DNA of 64,000 nt from Batkoa obscura (GCA_030770535.1 JASVEC010000021.1:692001-756000); one strand, 5' to 3'; numbered from the stretch's first letter, positions 1-12,085 are shown. Notes: generated by a model not told the origin, from the letters alone. Program-made: numbers and translations.

Positions 1-1243
1 CTACCTAGATTAAAATTTAATAAAATTATTGTTATTGAGTTTTTGTTTTGATAGTATTGAATAAAAATGATTATTTACCAACTGGTAAAGAGATAGCTTG
101 TCGTGTTATTCCTGAATTTAATCCATTTATGGTACTCTCAATACATTCTTTTTGATAATTTCGAAGTCGTATCGAATTGGACTTCGCTATGGAGTGTTAA
201 TGATTTAATTTTGAAACGATTCAATAATTGGGATTACTTTTTGCCAGTCTAGTATGAATTAAATTGATTTGAATTAATAACTTTTTCCTAAATAAATAGG
301 TTTTATCAATTGTTGTTAAGTGTGGTTGTTGTTAAAATGAATTACCCTCGAATGAAATTGGATTTTAATAGCATTTTTTTACGAAAGAAGAACTGATGTG
401 GTTGTCTTTCATTCAAAAATAGATAATTGAAATTTTAGGTTTTTTCATTAATTTTCATATTTTGAGCAATATAAACTTTTGAAACTTTATTAGTAAAAAT
501 AACTGAATAAAAAATAAGTCAATTATGAGAAATTACAAAATAAATAGCAAAATATTTGAAATATTGGTTTCCATTAAATATATTATTTGATATTTGTAGA
601 ACAGCAGTCAAAGCCCAGCTTATTAAGAGAACAGTTGGATATTATTGCAAAAAACTAACTTTTGATGTAAAGCCTATCTTATCACCAATGGTTTATTATC
701 CCTTAATCATTTACATATTTAAGGTGATCTAGTACCCTTCTAACTATGCTTAATTTTAAAAGGAGTAAAACTATCTTTAATTTATATCTTTAATATATTG
801 TAATCACTACTAAAAAGCTGCTCTCAAAGCAGTTCATTAAATAAAGTGGCTATAGATTTTAGACATGTCTACCCACAGCATTTTCTACTGTTAAACAATA
901 TAATTCTCTAAATAACTTGTATTAATAACTTTAATCAATATAAAAAGCTAAAAGACGAAATCAGCTTAATAGTCATACTAGAACTATTGAATAATTAATT
1001 ATAATTGATAAAACTTGAAAAAGGTCAGGATCAAATGAATTTTATTTTAATTTCTACAAAACTAATACATTATATAAACCATTAATAAAGCATTTAAGAC
1101 TAACATTGATTTCTATAACCTTAGTTATTTGGTTTCTATAGCTACTAGCTAAGTCATTTTCGAATTATGATATTATTCAAGCCATGTTTCCCTTTAAATT
1201 ATAGCTAATACATTTAATAATAATTTATGACTATATATCAATA

Positions 1244-1343
1244 TGGGGTTGTGTTTTTGTGTTTAAGAACTTTACTAACAATCTTGCCACTCAAATAACG
1301 CTTAAAATATAGAAAAAGTAATGAAGTCAAAAAAACATTCTCA
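1244..1343 (+). mobile_element. MITE family 1, copy 1
   Basis: This is a 100-base element of the window's commonest repeat. It starts TGGGG(A/T)TGT and ends ACATTCTCA, and is flanked by TA on both sides. It has the family core: a CCACTCAAATA box and a GCTTAAA box between imperfect inverted ends. It has no coding capacity. Confidence 0.85.
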
Positions 1344-2129
1344 TATACTATTATCAACGATCTTATCAATCAACATAGCTCTACCAAATTAACAGTAATT
1401 ATACAATCGAAATAAAACTATGAAGATTGTATACATAAAAATTCAGGCCCAATTTCAGTTTAACAAATACTACAATAATGCAATTGATCAAGTAACATAT
1501 AACACTTGTATAGATTATTAAAGGACTAAATGATGAAATTAGATTTTTTTAGGTCATAAAAGAATACTTTTTTAAAGGATTTTGCATAGCTATTTGATAC
1601 AAGCCCCAGTTAGACAACTACAACCGACAAACATTGCATAATTAACTCCCAAGTTAACTATGTCTACCCCTTGAAAAAGGTAGAAAAGTCGGTGAATCTC
1701 AGAATACTATCCTTGATTATAATGTCATTCCTTTTTTTCCCTAAGGATTAGCTCAAAGTTTAATTTAAACTGTTGATATCTATTTAGTCTTGCGATATTT
1801 CGGCCTAGATCTTAACTATTGTAATGCCATTCAATCCTCGAATACCACAAGGTAAATCATTAACAACGCAGTTGATCAATTAACAATTTGAATTTAATAA
1901 ACTAAACCTTTGATTTCTAAAATTTAATTGGAACCATAGAACTCTATCCTTTTAAAAGTTTTTTGATAAATTTATTTTGAATAATTAGATGCTCACTAGT
2001 CATTGTTTCCTCTTAGTTGATGGACATATTGAGTTACTAACCATAATAAATTAGCAAGTAGTCGAAAACGCTATTAAATCAAAAAGAACCAGTTAATATT
2101 TAACCGAAATCTAGAAGCTTTTTTACACA

Positions 2130-2229
2130 TGGGGATGTTTTTTTGATTTCATTACTTTTTCCATGTTTTAAGCGTTATTTGAGTGGCAAGATTGTTAGTA
2201 AAATTCTTAAACAAAAAAATACATCCCCA
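2130..2229 (-). mobile_element. MITE family 1, copy 2 (reverse)
   Basis: This is a 100-base copy in reverse orientation, ending CATCCCCA next to TA. The left flank is CA rather than TA, probably a later change. A small open frame starting inside it (2143-2328) is an accident of the element and its flank. Confidence 0.85.
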
Positions 2230-2465
2230 TATAGTTTTAGTAGACAAATTTCAAAGTTTGACTTTATATACCTATTAAAATGCGTAATTGGGGGTTATTT
2301 AATAAGGTTGAGAATTAGGTTGAAATGACTAACTCAAATGCTAAAACCTATTGAACTACAAATAATATTTGTTAATTTATAAAATGGACAATTAACTAAT
2401 ATTGATTTTTATTAAAAGTTGAGAATATATGGGATGTATCTTTTTGTTTAAGAATTTACCAACGA

Positions 2466-3667
2466 TTGGGGTTGTCTGAATTAGTTTCGTTATTTTATCC
2501 AATTTTTTATTAAAACAAAAGTACCCGGACACAGTTCTAAATCATTGTATTATAGTTTATACTGTAAGTTAGCTGAATTTCTACTAGATCTTAAATAAAT
2601 ATTCTTATAAAATTTTATCGAGAAATATTTATTATTGACCACTTTATAACCAACATTGGAGATTTGTTATCAAATAAATAAACTATTCCGATGCTATAAT
2701 TACATTATTAATATATTGCTAGGTTAATAAATAGCTGCATGGGAAGGAGCGGTTAGCCTCAAAACTATAATTAACCATCTCTATATAGCACAAGTAACAC
2801 AATAATAGTTTTTACATATTATTACAACTACTTATTCTTTGACTATTTATTGACTTAGCTCCTATCGTATTGAAATTTTCAAAAATTCCATTTCGAAGTT
2901 TAGTTATGAAAGTTTCTATTTTATTCTTATTTCAACAAAAAATAATGTCAAATAGCTTTGTTTATATAATTATATAGTTATATATTATATATTTACTAAA
3001 TATCTAACAGAGATAACATAAAACGTATAGTTAGTGTGAAATCTGGTACTCAGGGTTTGGAGTCAAGAACAGTTATTGGTGGGTTGACTACACTATAAGT
3101 CAAAAGGTCTTAGTTTATGTGACTAAGATAAACTTGGGTTATGAGGAATAGCATGTAATAGGTTACAAACTATATAAGACAAATAGAATAGACAATACTA
3201 ATGTAAAATCTATGTAAAATACTATTAAGAAAACTTAGTGGCTTTATTAAATGTTCGAGATATTAAAGAATAATTCAGTTAAAAAGCCTGGAACTACTAT
3301 ACTCTGTAAACTCTTTTATACTCTGAAAAGTATAAATATCAAAATGAGAAGATAATGTTCTTTGGGATGGAGCTAGAAATTCTCATAGCAAATCGAAACA
3401 AGAATGTGGAACTGATTTTCTCTGAACTCGAGAACACAACAGCTTAGGCGATTGTTATGCTATAATTAACCATGGGACTGACAAAGCGATATTTCACAGT
3501 TAGGAAAATTAGCTATTTAAGAAAAGGAAACAATTAAAATAAGTTTTAAATAAAGAGATTTAATTTTAGGCTTTTTAGATTTAATCATCACATTAGACAC
3601 AACTTTAAAAATTTTAAATTTGGATTAACTTTTAAGTAGATTCTAAAACCAATTCGGACAACCCCAA
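2466..3667 (+). mobile_element. TIR element (family 3), nested in a MITE
   Basis: The element begins TTGGGGTTGTCTGAATTAG and ends in the inverted form CCAATTCGGACAACCCCAA: about 20 bases of inverted repeat with two or three mismatches. It lies exactly between two halves of a family 1 MITE. Its left 400 bases are homologous, in reverse orientation, to about 47130-47643. It carries a family 2 repeat at 3036-3497. No transposase frame is visible, so it is non-autonomous or a remnant. The target duplication is not clear. Confidence 0.65.
3036..3497 (+). repeat. MITE-like repeat family 2, copy 1
   Basis: This 462-base repeat begins GTGAAATC and ends GATATTTCAC, so it has short inverted ends. It recurs at 17861-18282 (reverse) and 46326-46893 (direct, interrupted by a family 1 MITE). 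Long matching stretches, such as the run around AATAGAATAGACAATA, leave no doubt about relatedness. There is no coding capacity. It sits inside the family 3 element at 2466-3667. Confidence 0.8.
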
Positions 3668-4547
3668 CTATTCTACTCAAATAACATTTGAAAAATGGAA
3701 AAAGTAATGAAATAAAAAAAACATATGGGGATGTTTTTAGTTTTTAATGAGTAGTTAAAGTAGTATCTTTCAAATAACAATCCATAATAAAAGGTCAAGA
3801 ACAAACAGCATTTTCAAATATAGTACCAAAGTACTAAAAACTACATTAGTGAAAATTTCTTTTTCAGATTTCGAGTAGTTAAGCCTAAAAAATGTAAGGT
3901 ACTATTTAGACAAGAAAACTTTTCATTCGTAAAGAGAACAATGAACTGGAAAGAAACCCAATCAAGAAATCAAAGATAATTTTATAATATTGCCTATTAA
4001 TGACCCAAATAACTAGAATAGTTAATTGAAACATAAAATATCATGATCATGTACAAAAAAGGATCTCTATTTATATATTATACTATGCTCATTACGATGA
4101 TTATCTAAAGTATATGAATAAGATACCCATACAGATAGAATATACAGGAAGCCCAAAAAACATGCTAAATAATGTCTAAAGAGAGAAAATATAGAACATA
4201 GGAGGTTGAAATTAGTTAATTATAAGTTTGAGCTTGGGGGAGATAAAAATAAGCAACTTTATCAACTCTCTAGACCAGCGTTATTAATTTAGTAATAAGG
4301 CCTAGGCAGAAAAGCACTAGGCATTCAAAAATTTAACTTTAACATCTGAAGGATGAAAGTATTATTAAAAATCCATTAGTACATAGAATAAGTTGATTCT
4401 CTGTAACTTTACTGAGATTTTATCAACATTAATTTTAATAAATTACTATAAGTAGGCTATGGGGTAGAAGAAGGTTTTATGACGTTTTTTTGAATAGCTG
4501 TGCCCGTAATAAAAACTTATATTAAAATACAAAGCTATATGATCATA

Positions 4548-4647
4548 TGGGGATGTATTTTTGTGTTTAAGAATTTTTCAACAAATTCTCCACTCAAATA
4601 GCGCTTAAAAAGTGGAAAAAATAATGAAGTCAAAAAAAACACTCCCA
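4548..4647 (+). mobile_element. MITE family 1, copy 4
   Basis: This is a 100-base copy close to the family consensus. It begins TGGGGATGTATTTTTGTG, ends AAACACTCCCA and is flanked by TA on each side. The internal inverted repeat TTTTCCAC..GTGGAAAA style box is partly preserved. Confidence 0.9.
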
Positions 4648-5034
4648 TATGTAACATGTTTCATATTTAAATGTATATAGATGTATTAAATTTTTTATTA
4701 ATCTCTTTACTAAAACTTTTAAGTAATTTTTTATGCTAAAAAGTTGATTTAAATCTTTCATAAATTAAAGCTACTGACTAAACATGATGTCTTATAATAA
4801 TACAATTAGTATTGTGAAATTCTAATCTGGTATTGATTTATAAAACTATATTGATTTGCTATTTATTTAACTGGGATTCCAATATTTAGTACAATTTCAT
4901 TATTTTATTAATATGATTTCCTATTCTATTTTATATCAACAGTTCTTATTCATTAAGTTAGTATTTAATATAATTTAAAATGTATAATATATTTATTAAG
5001 AATAATGAAGAATAAAGAATAGCAGATGATCACT

Positions 5035-5673
5035 CTACAACAAGAAAGTAAATGCAACCAAGCCCATGGAAGCGAATGAATAATATACTGGGCTTAGACT
5101 TATGGCATTTGATTTAGGACCTGTTTTAGAAGCAGTACTATCGGTACTATTGGTCAATACGAGTTTAGGAGCTGGAGTTTTTTCAGGATTTTGACCTGGG
5201 TTTCCAGGCCATGAAGACCAGTCACCAGTACCGTTTTTACAATATTGCATGGTAGGGAAATAGATGGTATTATTGTAAGTAGCAGTAAGAGGTAATTTAA
5301 GAGAAAGTCCAAAATCCATAAATTGATCATGGGGTAATTCAGCATTATTTTGAGCTTCCCAAGTAACTGAATTAGGGACTTTGGATGCTCCACCTGATTC
5401 TCCTTCAGTGCTGTTGGTACTACCTTGTTTATCATTAGGGTAACCATAACTTACTTTCCATCCAGAAACGCTTTGAGCAGTGGCTCCAGTAGTTAAATCA
5501 TCAGTGAGATTTACCGTTACTTTGGTAGTACCAGATGTACCACAACCATGAGGTACACGAATAAAAGTAACAAAATAGCTACCAGCTAATCCAACAGCGG
5601 GATTAGCAGTCACATGAGATGAAATAGAGTTCAAAAAAAGGGAAGTTACAGCGAGTAATGAGATGGATTTCAT
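5035..5673 (-). CDS. Secreted YcnI-like (DUF1775) protein, predicted GPI-anchored
   Basis: This is a single-exon protein of 212 residues. Residues 1-19 form a signal peptide (KSISLLAVTSLFLNSISS). Predicted cleavage leaves His20 as the first mature residue, in the motif HVTANP. The YcnI/DUF1775 hallmarks follow in order: FIRVPHGC near 37-44, SGWKVSYG near 70, a VTWEAQNN segment near 104, FGLSLKLP near 121-128, and YFPTMQYC near 138-145. The two cysteines could pair. In the Bacillus subtilis protein this domain binds copper through the N-terminal histidine; the same role here is inference. The C-terminus (about 185-212) is a Ser/Thr-rich spacer followed by a hydrophobic tail typical of a GPI signal. 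YcnI is known mainly from bacteria, so transfer is possible. No copper-transport partner (CopC/CopD-like) is adjacent. Confidence 0.85.
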   Translation of the reverse strand: MKSISLLAVTSLFLNSISSHVTANPAVGLAGSYFVTFIRVPHGCGTSGTTKVTVNLTDDLTTGATAQSVSGWKVSYGYPNDKQGSTNSTEGESGGASKVPNSVTWEAQNNAELPHDQFMDFGLSLKLPLTATYNNTIYFPTMQYCKNGTGDWSSWPGNPGQNPEKTPAPKLVLTNSTDSTASKTGPKSNAISLSPVYYSFASMGLVAFTFLL

Positions 5674-7364
5674 AATTTTTGAATTAAGTATTAAATGTAG
5701 AAAATGAAAATTTAAATAATGATATGATAAGAGTGAATAGTAGATATTTTGAGTATTTATACTATTTTTTAGTAGTCAGATCCTCTTTTATTTTTGTAAA
5801 TTATAAACTTGCCATTTTGAAACTTTTAAAGATCATCTGGTTTTAGCAGTGTTTTAAAAAAGCTGCTTATGCTAATTTCTATTTATTCTAGAAGTTGAAG
5901 AAACCAATAACAAGTTTTATTCGGATGATTATTTTCAAGACAACGATTTTAGAAAGCATAAACTTAATTATATTTACCTAATTGATTAACAAATAAAAGC
6001 TAACCCATAACTGATTAAGGTTATGCTACCACCTTAAACCGTTTTTCTTTTTATTCTACAGTTTTAACTATTTGTAAATTCTCCTTTTTTTTCTTTTTGT
6101 TCTAACCTGTTAGATAAAATCTAAGTTTATTTAGAATGTTTTAATAGATACGAAGCTTTAGAATTCCAACTAGCCTTATTCGATCATTCTTTCTGTTATA
6201 TTGCCATTATTATAAATAGAGTTAACTTACAAAGTATTATTTCTTTTTAAGTGATGTCCTTCTCCCTTAAGCGAACCATAAATTCAAATGATTTATTCTA
6301 GAAACTTCTTTAGCTTAAATTTACTATTTTTGGTTCATGAACCTTTTATTGTTTGTAATTAATTTATGTAATCATTTTTCGATAAAAAATAGTTTGATTA
6401 AAATTTGTAATTTTTTAGTCAGTGCTAATTATTTATATTATAAAGTTATAATCTGCAATTATTTAGTATTTTAAAAAAGCGTATTCACAAAGGTTTAATA
6501 TAAAATTCTATTAAAAATACAAGAAAAGCATTAATTTCATTTGTCTCGCTTTAAAAGTATAACTCAACTTTGACCCGGAAAATAAAACTAGAATAAAGCT
6601 TATTTATTGTTTACAAGTTTTTAACTAGTAGACACTTATATAAAATATTCAAACAATTTTATGAAGATTACAAGCTATTCAAATAGTTGAACTTATAGTT
6701 AGGTTTTATTTAAATGAATATAAGTAATTAACTTTTTTCTACAAAACGCTTTCAAATTAAGCAACCTTTTTAAATTCATTTTATTATATTATATAAACTA
6801 CTTTATATGGTTATAATATATCTAATGTTTTACTATTAAATGTTATTTAGTAAATAAATAGATACTATTTCAATTCGTGTAGCTTTGATTTATTGATTTT
6901 TATTTATTAAAATAAAATATTATATATTTTTTATTCACAATTATTCATTTCTCAAGTCAAAAAACTCAAATCCTAAAATCCTAAAAAATAGTCCAACTAG
7001 GTTATAACTGCCACAGCTCTATTTTGACCTATTTTGCGATAATCCTTAGAACTAAATATTTGCTTATTTGGCTTTTTTAAAGCCCAACCTTTGTTAGGAG
7101 TTTTGTTAATTATTTTTTTAATTGAACAGTTGAGTAGATTGCAAATGAGTTGCAGTAGGTGTAAAAAAGGTGATTTTTAAAACAAAGTTCATTTTAAAAT
7201 TTTCAACACAAAAAATAGAAATTATAATAAAATATTAACAAATTTTCAACAAATTCCATCTTTTTTTTACCCAATGATAGTCATTTTAATAACATAAGGT
7301 GGCACTTTAGTTAAAAACATTTTATCTTTATTTCTTTAATTTTAATTTTTACTATCATCGCGCC
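5674..7364. other. Intergenic, divergent promoter region
   Basis: This is AT-rich DNA between two divergent genes, the YcnI-like gene (-) and Sec15 (+). No open frame, RNA gene or repeat was recognised. A short GC-containing patch (TCATCGCGCCATGG) surrounds the Sec15 start codon. Confidence 0.6.
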
Positions 7365-9116
7365 ATGGATTTGAGCAGTAAACTGAACCAACTGATCATC
7401 ATCGATGGAAGTAACGAATTGGAGGGACAAAGTCAACCAATTATCCCTATTTTACAATCCAGTTTAAGGAATCAAACACAGAATGAGATATTAGAAAAAT
7501 TAAATGATTTATTAAATAAAAAAGAATTAGAGATTGAAAAGCTATGCTATTCACATTATCAAGTAAGTAAGAGAGAGAAAAACAAATTAAAGATTATTAG
7601 AAAAATGAAACATAAATGGATAGATATTATGAGTTAAATTGATTTTTTATTGTTTAGGAGTTTATTCAATCCGTAGATCAATTACTTGAAGTAAAAAAGG
7701 GGACTAGTACTTTAAAAGAAAATATATTAGAAGTTAACGAAAGTTTACAACAATCTGGGAATAAATTATTGGCTACGGTAACTATAAAAAATTCAAAATT
7801 CAAAATTCAAAATAAATTAATTCAAGATTTAAAAGAAAAGTGAGTTAATCCAACATCGCCGTATCCAACAAAATATTGAAACTTGTATTGAAACTTTACA
7901 GACTTGTTTGCATATTTTAAAGTTAGCTAATAGAGTTAATACTCTATTGAATCAAAGGAATTATTTTTCGGCTTTGAAAGTAAGCTTTTTAATTTTCTGT
8001 TTTGATTTTAATATTTTTAGACTTTAGATGAGTTGCAAAACGAACATTTACCTCATATCAATCAATATTTGTTTGCTAAATATATGGGTAATAATTTAAT
8101 ATATAATAAAATAAAGCAACATTAAATAATAACTAGAGGAGTGTATACCAAGTATGAGGGATTTAGTGAAACAAGCGGTTATTTTAGAAAAGAGAGATTG
8201 GTTGTTACAGTAATCTGAATGAATTATATTTAATTAACATTTAATTAATAAATTAATTAATAGATTAAAAGAACAGAGTCGAAATTATGGCTTATCAAAG
8301 ATACAAAAGATGTTAGATAAACAACAGAGTTGGGTTGTAAGACAAAAAAAAGAAAATTCAAATTATCCAGCGGCTATTCATCTTGTTAAAGATGAGTTAG
8401 AAATTGGTATGTAGTTTTAGAGCTCAACTATAAGTTTAGAATTTTAATATGTTTTTTAAGATGAAGAAGAAGATATCATGGAATTAGATTTCCAGCCGTT
8501 TTACCAATGTTTACATATCCATCACAAATTAGGTTCTTTTGAAGAATTCCAAAAATCTTTTGAAGAGGAACGAAGAGTAAGTCAAATAATACAGTTTTTT
8601 TTAAAATTATTTTTAACTATTATCCATCAATAGCAAATGGCCATTAATTTAAGTGAAACGAATTTAATTTTGGGCAAGAAAAGTTTAGATTTATTTCAAA
8701 TTCATTTAGCAGATATCCTAGGTTTCTTTCAAATTGAAAGAACTATTATTAATACTACAACGAGATTTAGATATCCTACAGATGTAAGTTGGAGTTTTTT
8801 GATTGATTTTTCTTTCTCTTTCTCTTTCTCTTTCTCTTTAATATCACATATCTTATTTTTGCAAATATAGGTCGAAATTTTATGGACTTTATTAACAAAT
8901 AAATTATTGGATGAAATCTCTCGTGGGTTGGGTATTGCTTCAATGGAAAATACATTACCAGATATTAAGAAAAATTTAGTCGCTTTTATACAACTTGGGG
9001 AGGTAATAGAAGTTTATTAGTTATATTATGGTATTTACTTAAAATTCATTGAATAGGATTTCGGTTACGATGTACGTAAATTAAACCAGTTTTTAGATGC
9101 TTTGGCTTCTTTTTAA
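7365..9116 (+). CDS. SEC15: Exocyst subunit Sec15, N-terminal half only
   Basis: This gene has ten exons: 7365-7562, 7658-7777, 7836-7979, 8021-8087, 8137-8209, 8264-8406, 8461-8576, 8634-8783, 8871-9002 and 9057-9116. They sum to 1203 bases (400 residues) with every junction in frame. The product follows Sec15/EXOC6 from its start: EKLCYSHYQEFIQSVDQLL near 58-76 matches the conserved EKMCNFHYQEF region, IPSMRDLVKQAV lies near 180, and DFQPFYQCLHIHHKLGSFEEF near 255. The coiled-coil N-terminal part, which pairs Sec15 with Sec10 in the tethering complex at sites of secretion, is therefore present. The frame stops (LNQFLDALASF, then TAA) about where other Sec15 proteins are only half done; family members are near 780-900 residues. 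The C-terminal domain that binds the Rab GTPase Sec4 is absent, and I see no continuation up to 12 kb. It could be a split gene, a truncated paralogue or a recent pseudogene. Confidence 0.88.
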
Positions 9117-9375
9117 GTTGTATAATTAAAGTTTTATTGACGAACATAACCTTGAAGCGAACCTTTATTAATTATTTCATATTATGTTTTTATTAAAGTA
9201 ATTTGATTAACTTTTCTTACTTTAATTAATGAGATAAAGTATTTATTTAGTAAATATTTAACGTTTTTAGAAGAAAAAAAAGGCAAAATTTTTAAAAATA
9301 TTAAGTATCCTATAAGTTAAATTTTATATTGGAATTATATGAATAGTACTAATACATTGAAAATAAGATTATATA

Positions 9376-9473
9376 TGAATATCTATTTTTATGTTTAAGA
9401 ATTTTACTACCGATTTTTCCACTCAAATAGTGCTCAAAAGATGAAAAAAGTGAAGCCGAAAAAAGTACCCCCA
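9376..9473 (+). mobile_element. MITE family 1, copy 5 (diverged)
   Basis: This 98-base copy retains GTTTAAGAATTTTACTA, TTTTTCCACTCAAATAGTGC and a right end CCCCCA next to TA. The left end is altered (TGAATATC in place of TGGGGATG). It lies 260 bases downstream of the Sec15 stop. Confidence 0.8.
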
Positions 9474-9750
9474 TATTTATAAAATAATAAGGATTTTAAA
9501 TATTATTTGAAATGTTGATTTACCTTTTGAAACAAATATTTATTCTTATTAATAAGAACAACTTTTATCTGTTATAATTCTTAATAGCGTTATTGTTGAT
9601 AACGTTACTATTGTTAGATAGTAGACAAGAGTACCCTTAATAAATAAAACATTATGGGGTTTTGAGTATCTTAAATTAGTTTTTTTTATAAAATAATTAT
9701 ATTGTCATCAATTACAAAACTAATATGAATAAATAATAATTTCAAAATGT

Positions 9751-9821
9751 TTTTGGGGATATTTATCTATTATCATAACTAACGCCATTATTATTATTAG
9801 TAAATAAAAGTCTCCCCAAAA
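9751..9821. repeat. Short palindromic repeat with TTTTGGGGA ends
   Basis: This 71-base unit begins TTTTGGGGA and ends TCCCCAAAA, an exact inverted pair. The interior is rich in TTATTATTATTA. Related but decayed sequence lies on both sides: about 9563-9635, and in reverse about 9905-9965. The whole 9.56-9.97 kb stretch thus looks like a cluster of one small palindromic element. Confidence 0.5.
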
Positions 9822-12085
9822 CTCATTTTAGTTTTATTTTGTCTTTACTTTTGAATTTAATTCTTTTATTCTTTAATAAGTAGTGCTTATTAGTTATATT
9901 GATATTTGAGGGTATTCATCTATCTACTATTGATAATGATAGTATGAGTGATAACAGTCAATTAGTTTGCTTGAAATTTCATGAAATAAAAATGATAACA
10001 TTATTCAAAAACATTTTAAATTCTAAATTTATTTAATAAAAATTACTTCCTACAATTAAATAAAAATAAAACTTGATTATACACATTATAAATAAATCCT
10101 GAGCTAATGCCTATTAATGCTTAGACTTTATTACTAAAATTAGATTATAATGTTATTCGGATTGCTCATGATTATTATCTTGTAATTTTAAATCCTTATC
10201 ACTTATACAGAATAGATCAAAATTTTCAATAAGAATCTTATAAGCTCGAAACCCCAATATTATATTTTACATCAATAAAAATATATATATAAAACATTAT
10301 GACTATAATTAGTATATTGATAATTCCAGATAGTCATAATTTAATATATTAATAATCTAATATACTAATGATTTAATATATCAATAATATAATATCTATC
10401 ATATTATAGAAAAAAGTAGCATCCCCAATAATGACAACTAAGTAATCTAAGTGAATTAAAAGTAATAACCTGAAAGTTTGATTTTTAAATCAAAAGCTGG
10501 TAAGTGTGGTTTACTGTTTATTTGATAATGCCAAGATAACTAGGTTTTATAAATTAGATAACGCCATTTTCTAAAAATTCCATTTTAAAAAAGATCCAGA
10601 GTTTTATTCTATTTGAAATTATTTATTCTAATTATTTTATTATTTGAATAAAATCTCAAAACTATAATAGCATTAAGTAAAAACTATTGAAATAAAAAAG
10701 TAACAATTTAATAAATATACTACCAATTCCTCCTCTAATTTTGATCTTATGACTTATACTTCACATTGTTGTAAATAGCTCCACAATCCTTTTATCTTAG
10801 CATAAGCATTAACAACCACTCAAATATCAAGCTTTACAGTCAAAATCAAGATCATCTTATTTAAATGCATCTTCAAGTAATTTATTAATCTTCAAAAAAT
10901 TCTACCCAACAACCCAAAAATGGCATATATCAAATTAAGTGGGGGTAAGTAAGGATCCCTTAACGTTTTTATTCTTTGATTCAATATTAAGGGTACTTTT
11001 GGTGATAAAAAATGAGAATCGAATATTGTGTAAGCTTGGTTTTAGAGAAGAACTCTTATATTAAAGAAGTAGATAACGAGAAAATGATCGGATATTTTTA
11101 AAACAAAAAGTTTTATTAAATATTCTTGATTATTTCATATTTAGATTTAAACTAAGAAAGGAGGGATGAGTTCATGAGATATAATTAAAACAAGGTTCTA
11201 TCAAAAAATTTTCTATTGTTTTAAAATTGAGGAATTATAATGTTTTGCTTAAATAATTAAAATAACGTTTCACTTATTCTGTGGTATTATATAAGAAAGT
11301 GTGAATTTCGATATTTCATTATTATTTATCTTTTATTGAAACTAAAAATAAATATTAAAAAGTTATTTCACATCTCCTTTGAATTAAAATTATGACTCAC
11401 CGATCAACCATAATTACTACAACTAAATAATAAATTATAATTTTGATATATTTATTTTGATAGGATTATCTTAAAGACTAAATGTATTATTATTAATATA
11501 ACAAAAATATATATAAAAATCTCCATTGAAATAAACGCTATGATTTCAGTCTTAGATCACTTTTGATAACACTCTTGTTTAAACCAACCAATTAAGTTGA
11601 TTTCTAACCCATGGACCTCAATGACATTGTAATTTTAGTTTTATGAATGGATTGTATAAATTAATACAAAAAAATACTTGTAACAAATGCTTATCTAATT
11701 CCCACTAACTTAAAATAGCTATATCACCATGATACCTTTGTGGCCAATCGTTATAATAATCTTTGTTGAGTTAAGGGTAAGTTGCCATCATTTTTCAAAA
11801 TTGGACCAATCTTTTTTTAGCATTTATAAATACTTAATGAAATTAAATTAAATGTTCTGGGGTTGAAAAAATAATTACTCCATAAATATTAAAGTTAATG
11901 AGTAGTAAATTAATTATGGTAATGATTTTTATACGCTATCTAAAAAAAGTATATAAATAAACTTAAAAATCAATTTAAATTTACAAAAAAAATTTGAATT
12001 ATTTTTTATATATAACTTATATCTCTTATTTGTTTCTCTTTGTTCTCTTTATTCCCTTTCTTTATTATTTTTATAATTAGTCATT

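Larger units (their letters stand above)
2430..3723 (+). mobile_element. MITE family 1, copy split by a larger insertion
   Basis: Bases 2430-2465 match the left third of the MITE (TGGGATGTATC, then GTTTAAGAATTTACCAACGA). Bases 3668-3723 match its right half (CTACTCAAATAAC, then GGAAAAAGTAATGAA). The 1.2 kb between them is a separate element listed at 2466-3667. The right end runs into CATATGGGGATG, which looks like the start of yet another MITE copy. Confidence 0.75.
1..5034. other. Gene-poor repeat-rich intergenic DNA
   Basis: No gene could be supported in these 5 kb. The stretch holds several copies of a 100-base MITE (near 1244, 2130 and 4548), a larger terminal-inverted-repeat element at 2466-3667 and a 460-base repeat inside it, each listed separately. 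A coding-like fragment at about 603-770 (+) contains a basic loop followed by a hydrophobic segment with a YPLI motif. It resembles the start of helix 6 of the receptors elsewhere in the window, but it is too short to call. Confidence 0.6.
9117..12085. other. Intergenic with small repeats
   Basis: No gene is seen over 3 kb. The stretch holds one family 1 MITE (9376-9473) and a group of short palindromic repeats at about 9563-9965, listed separately. The rest is AT-rich sequence with no frame I can support. In particular there is no sign of the missing Sec15 C-terminal half. Confidence 0.6.

Noticed and set aside
2143-2328. Open frame of 61 codons
   Set aside because: It starts inside a family 1 MITE and has no protein character.
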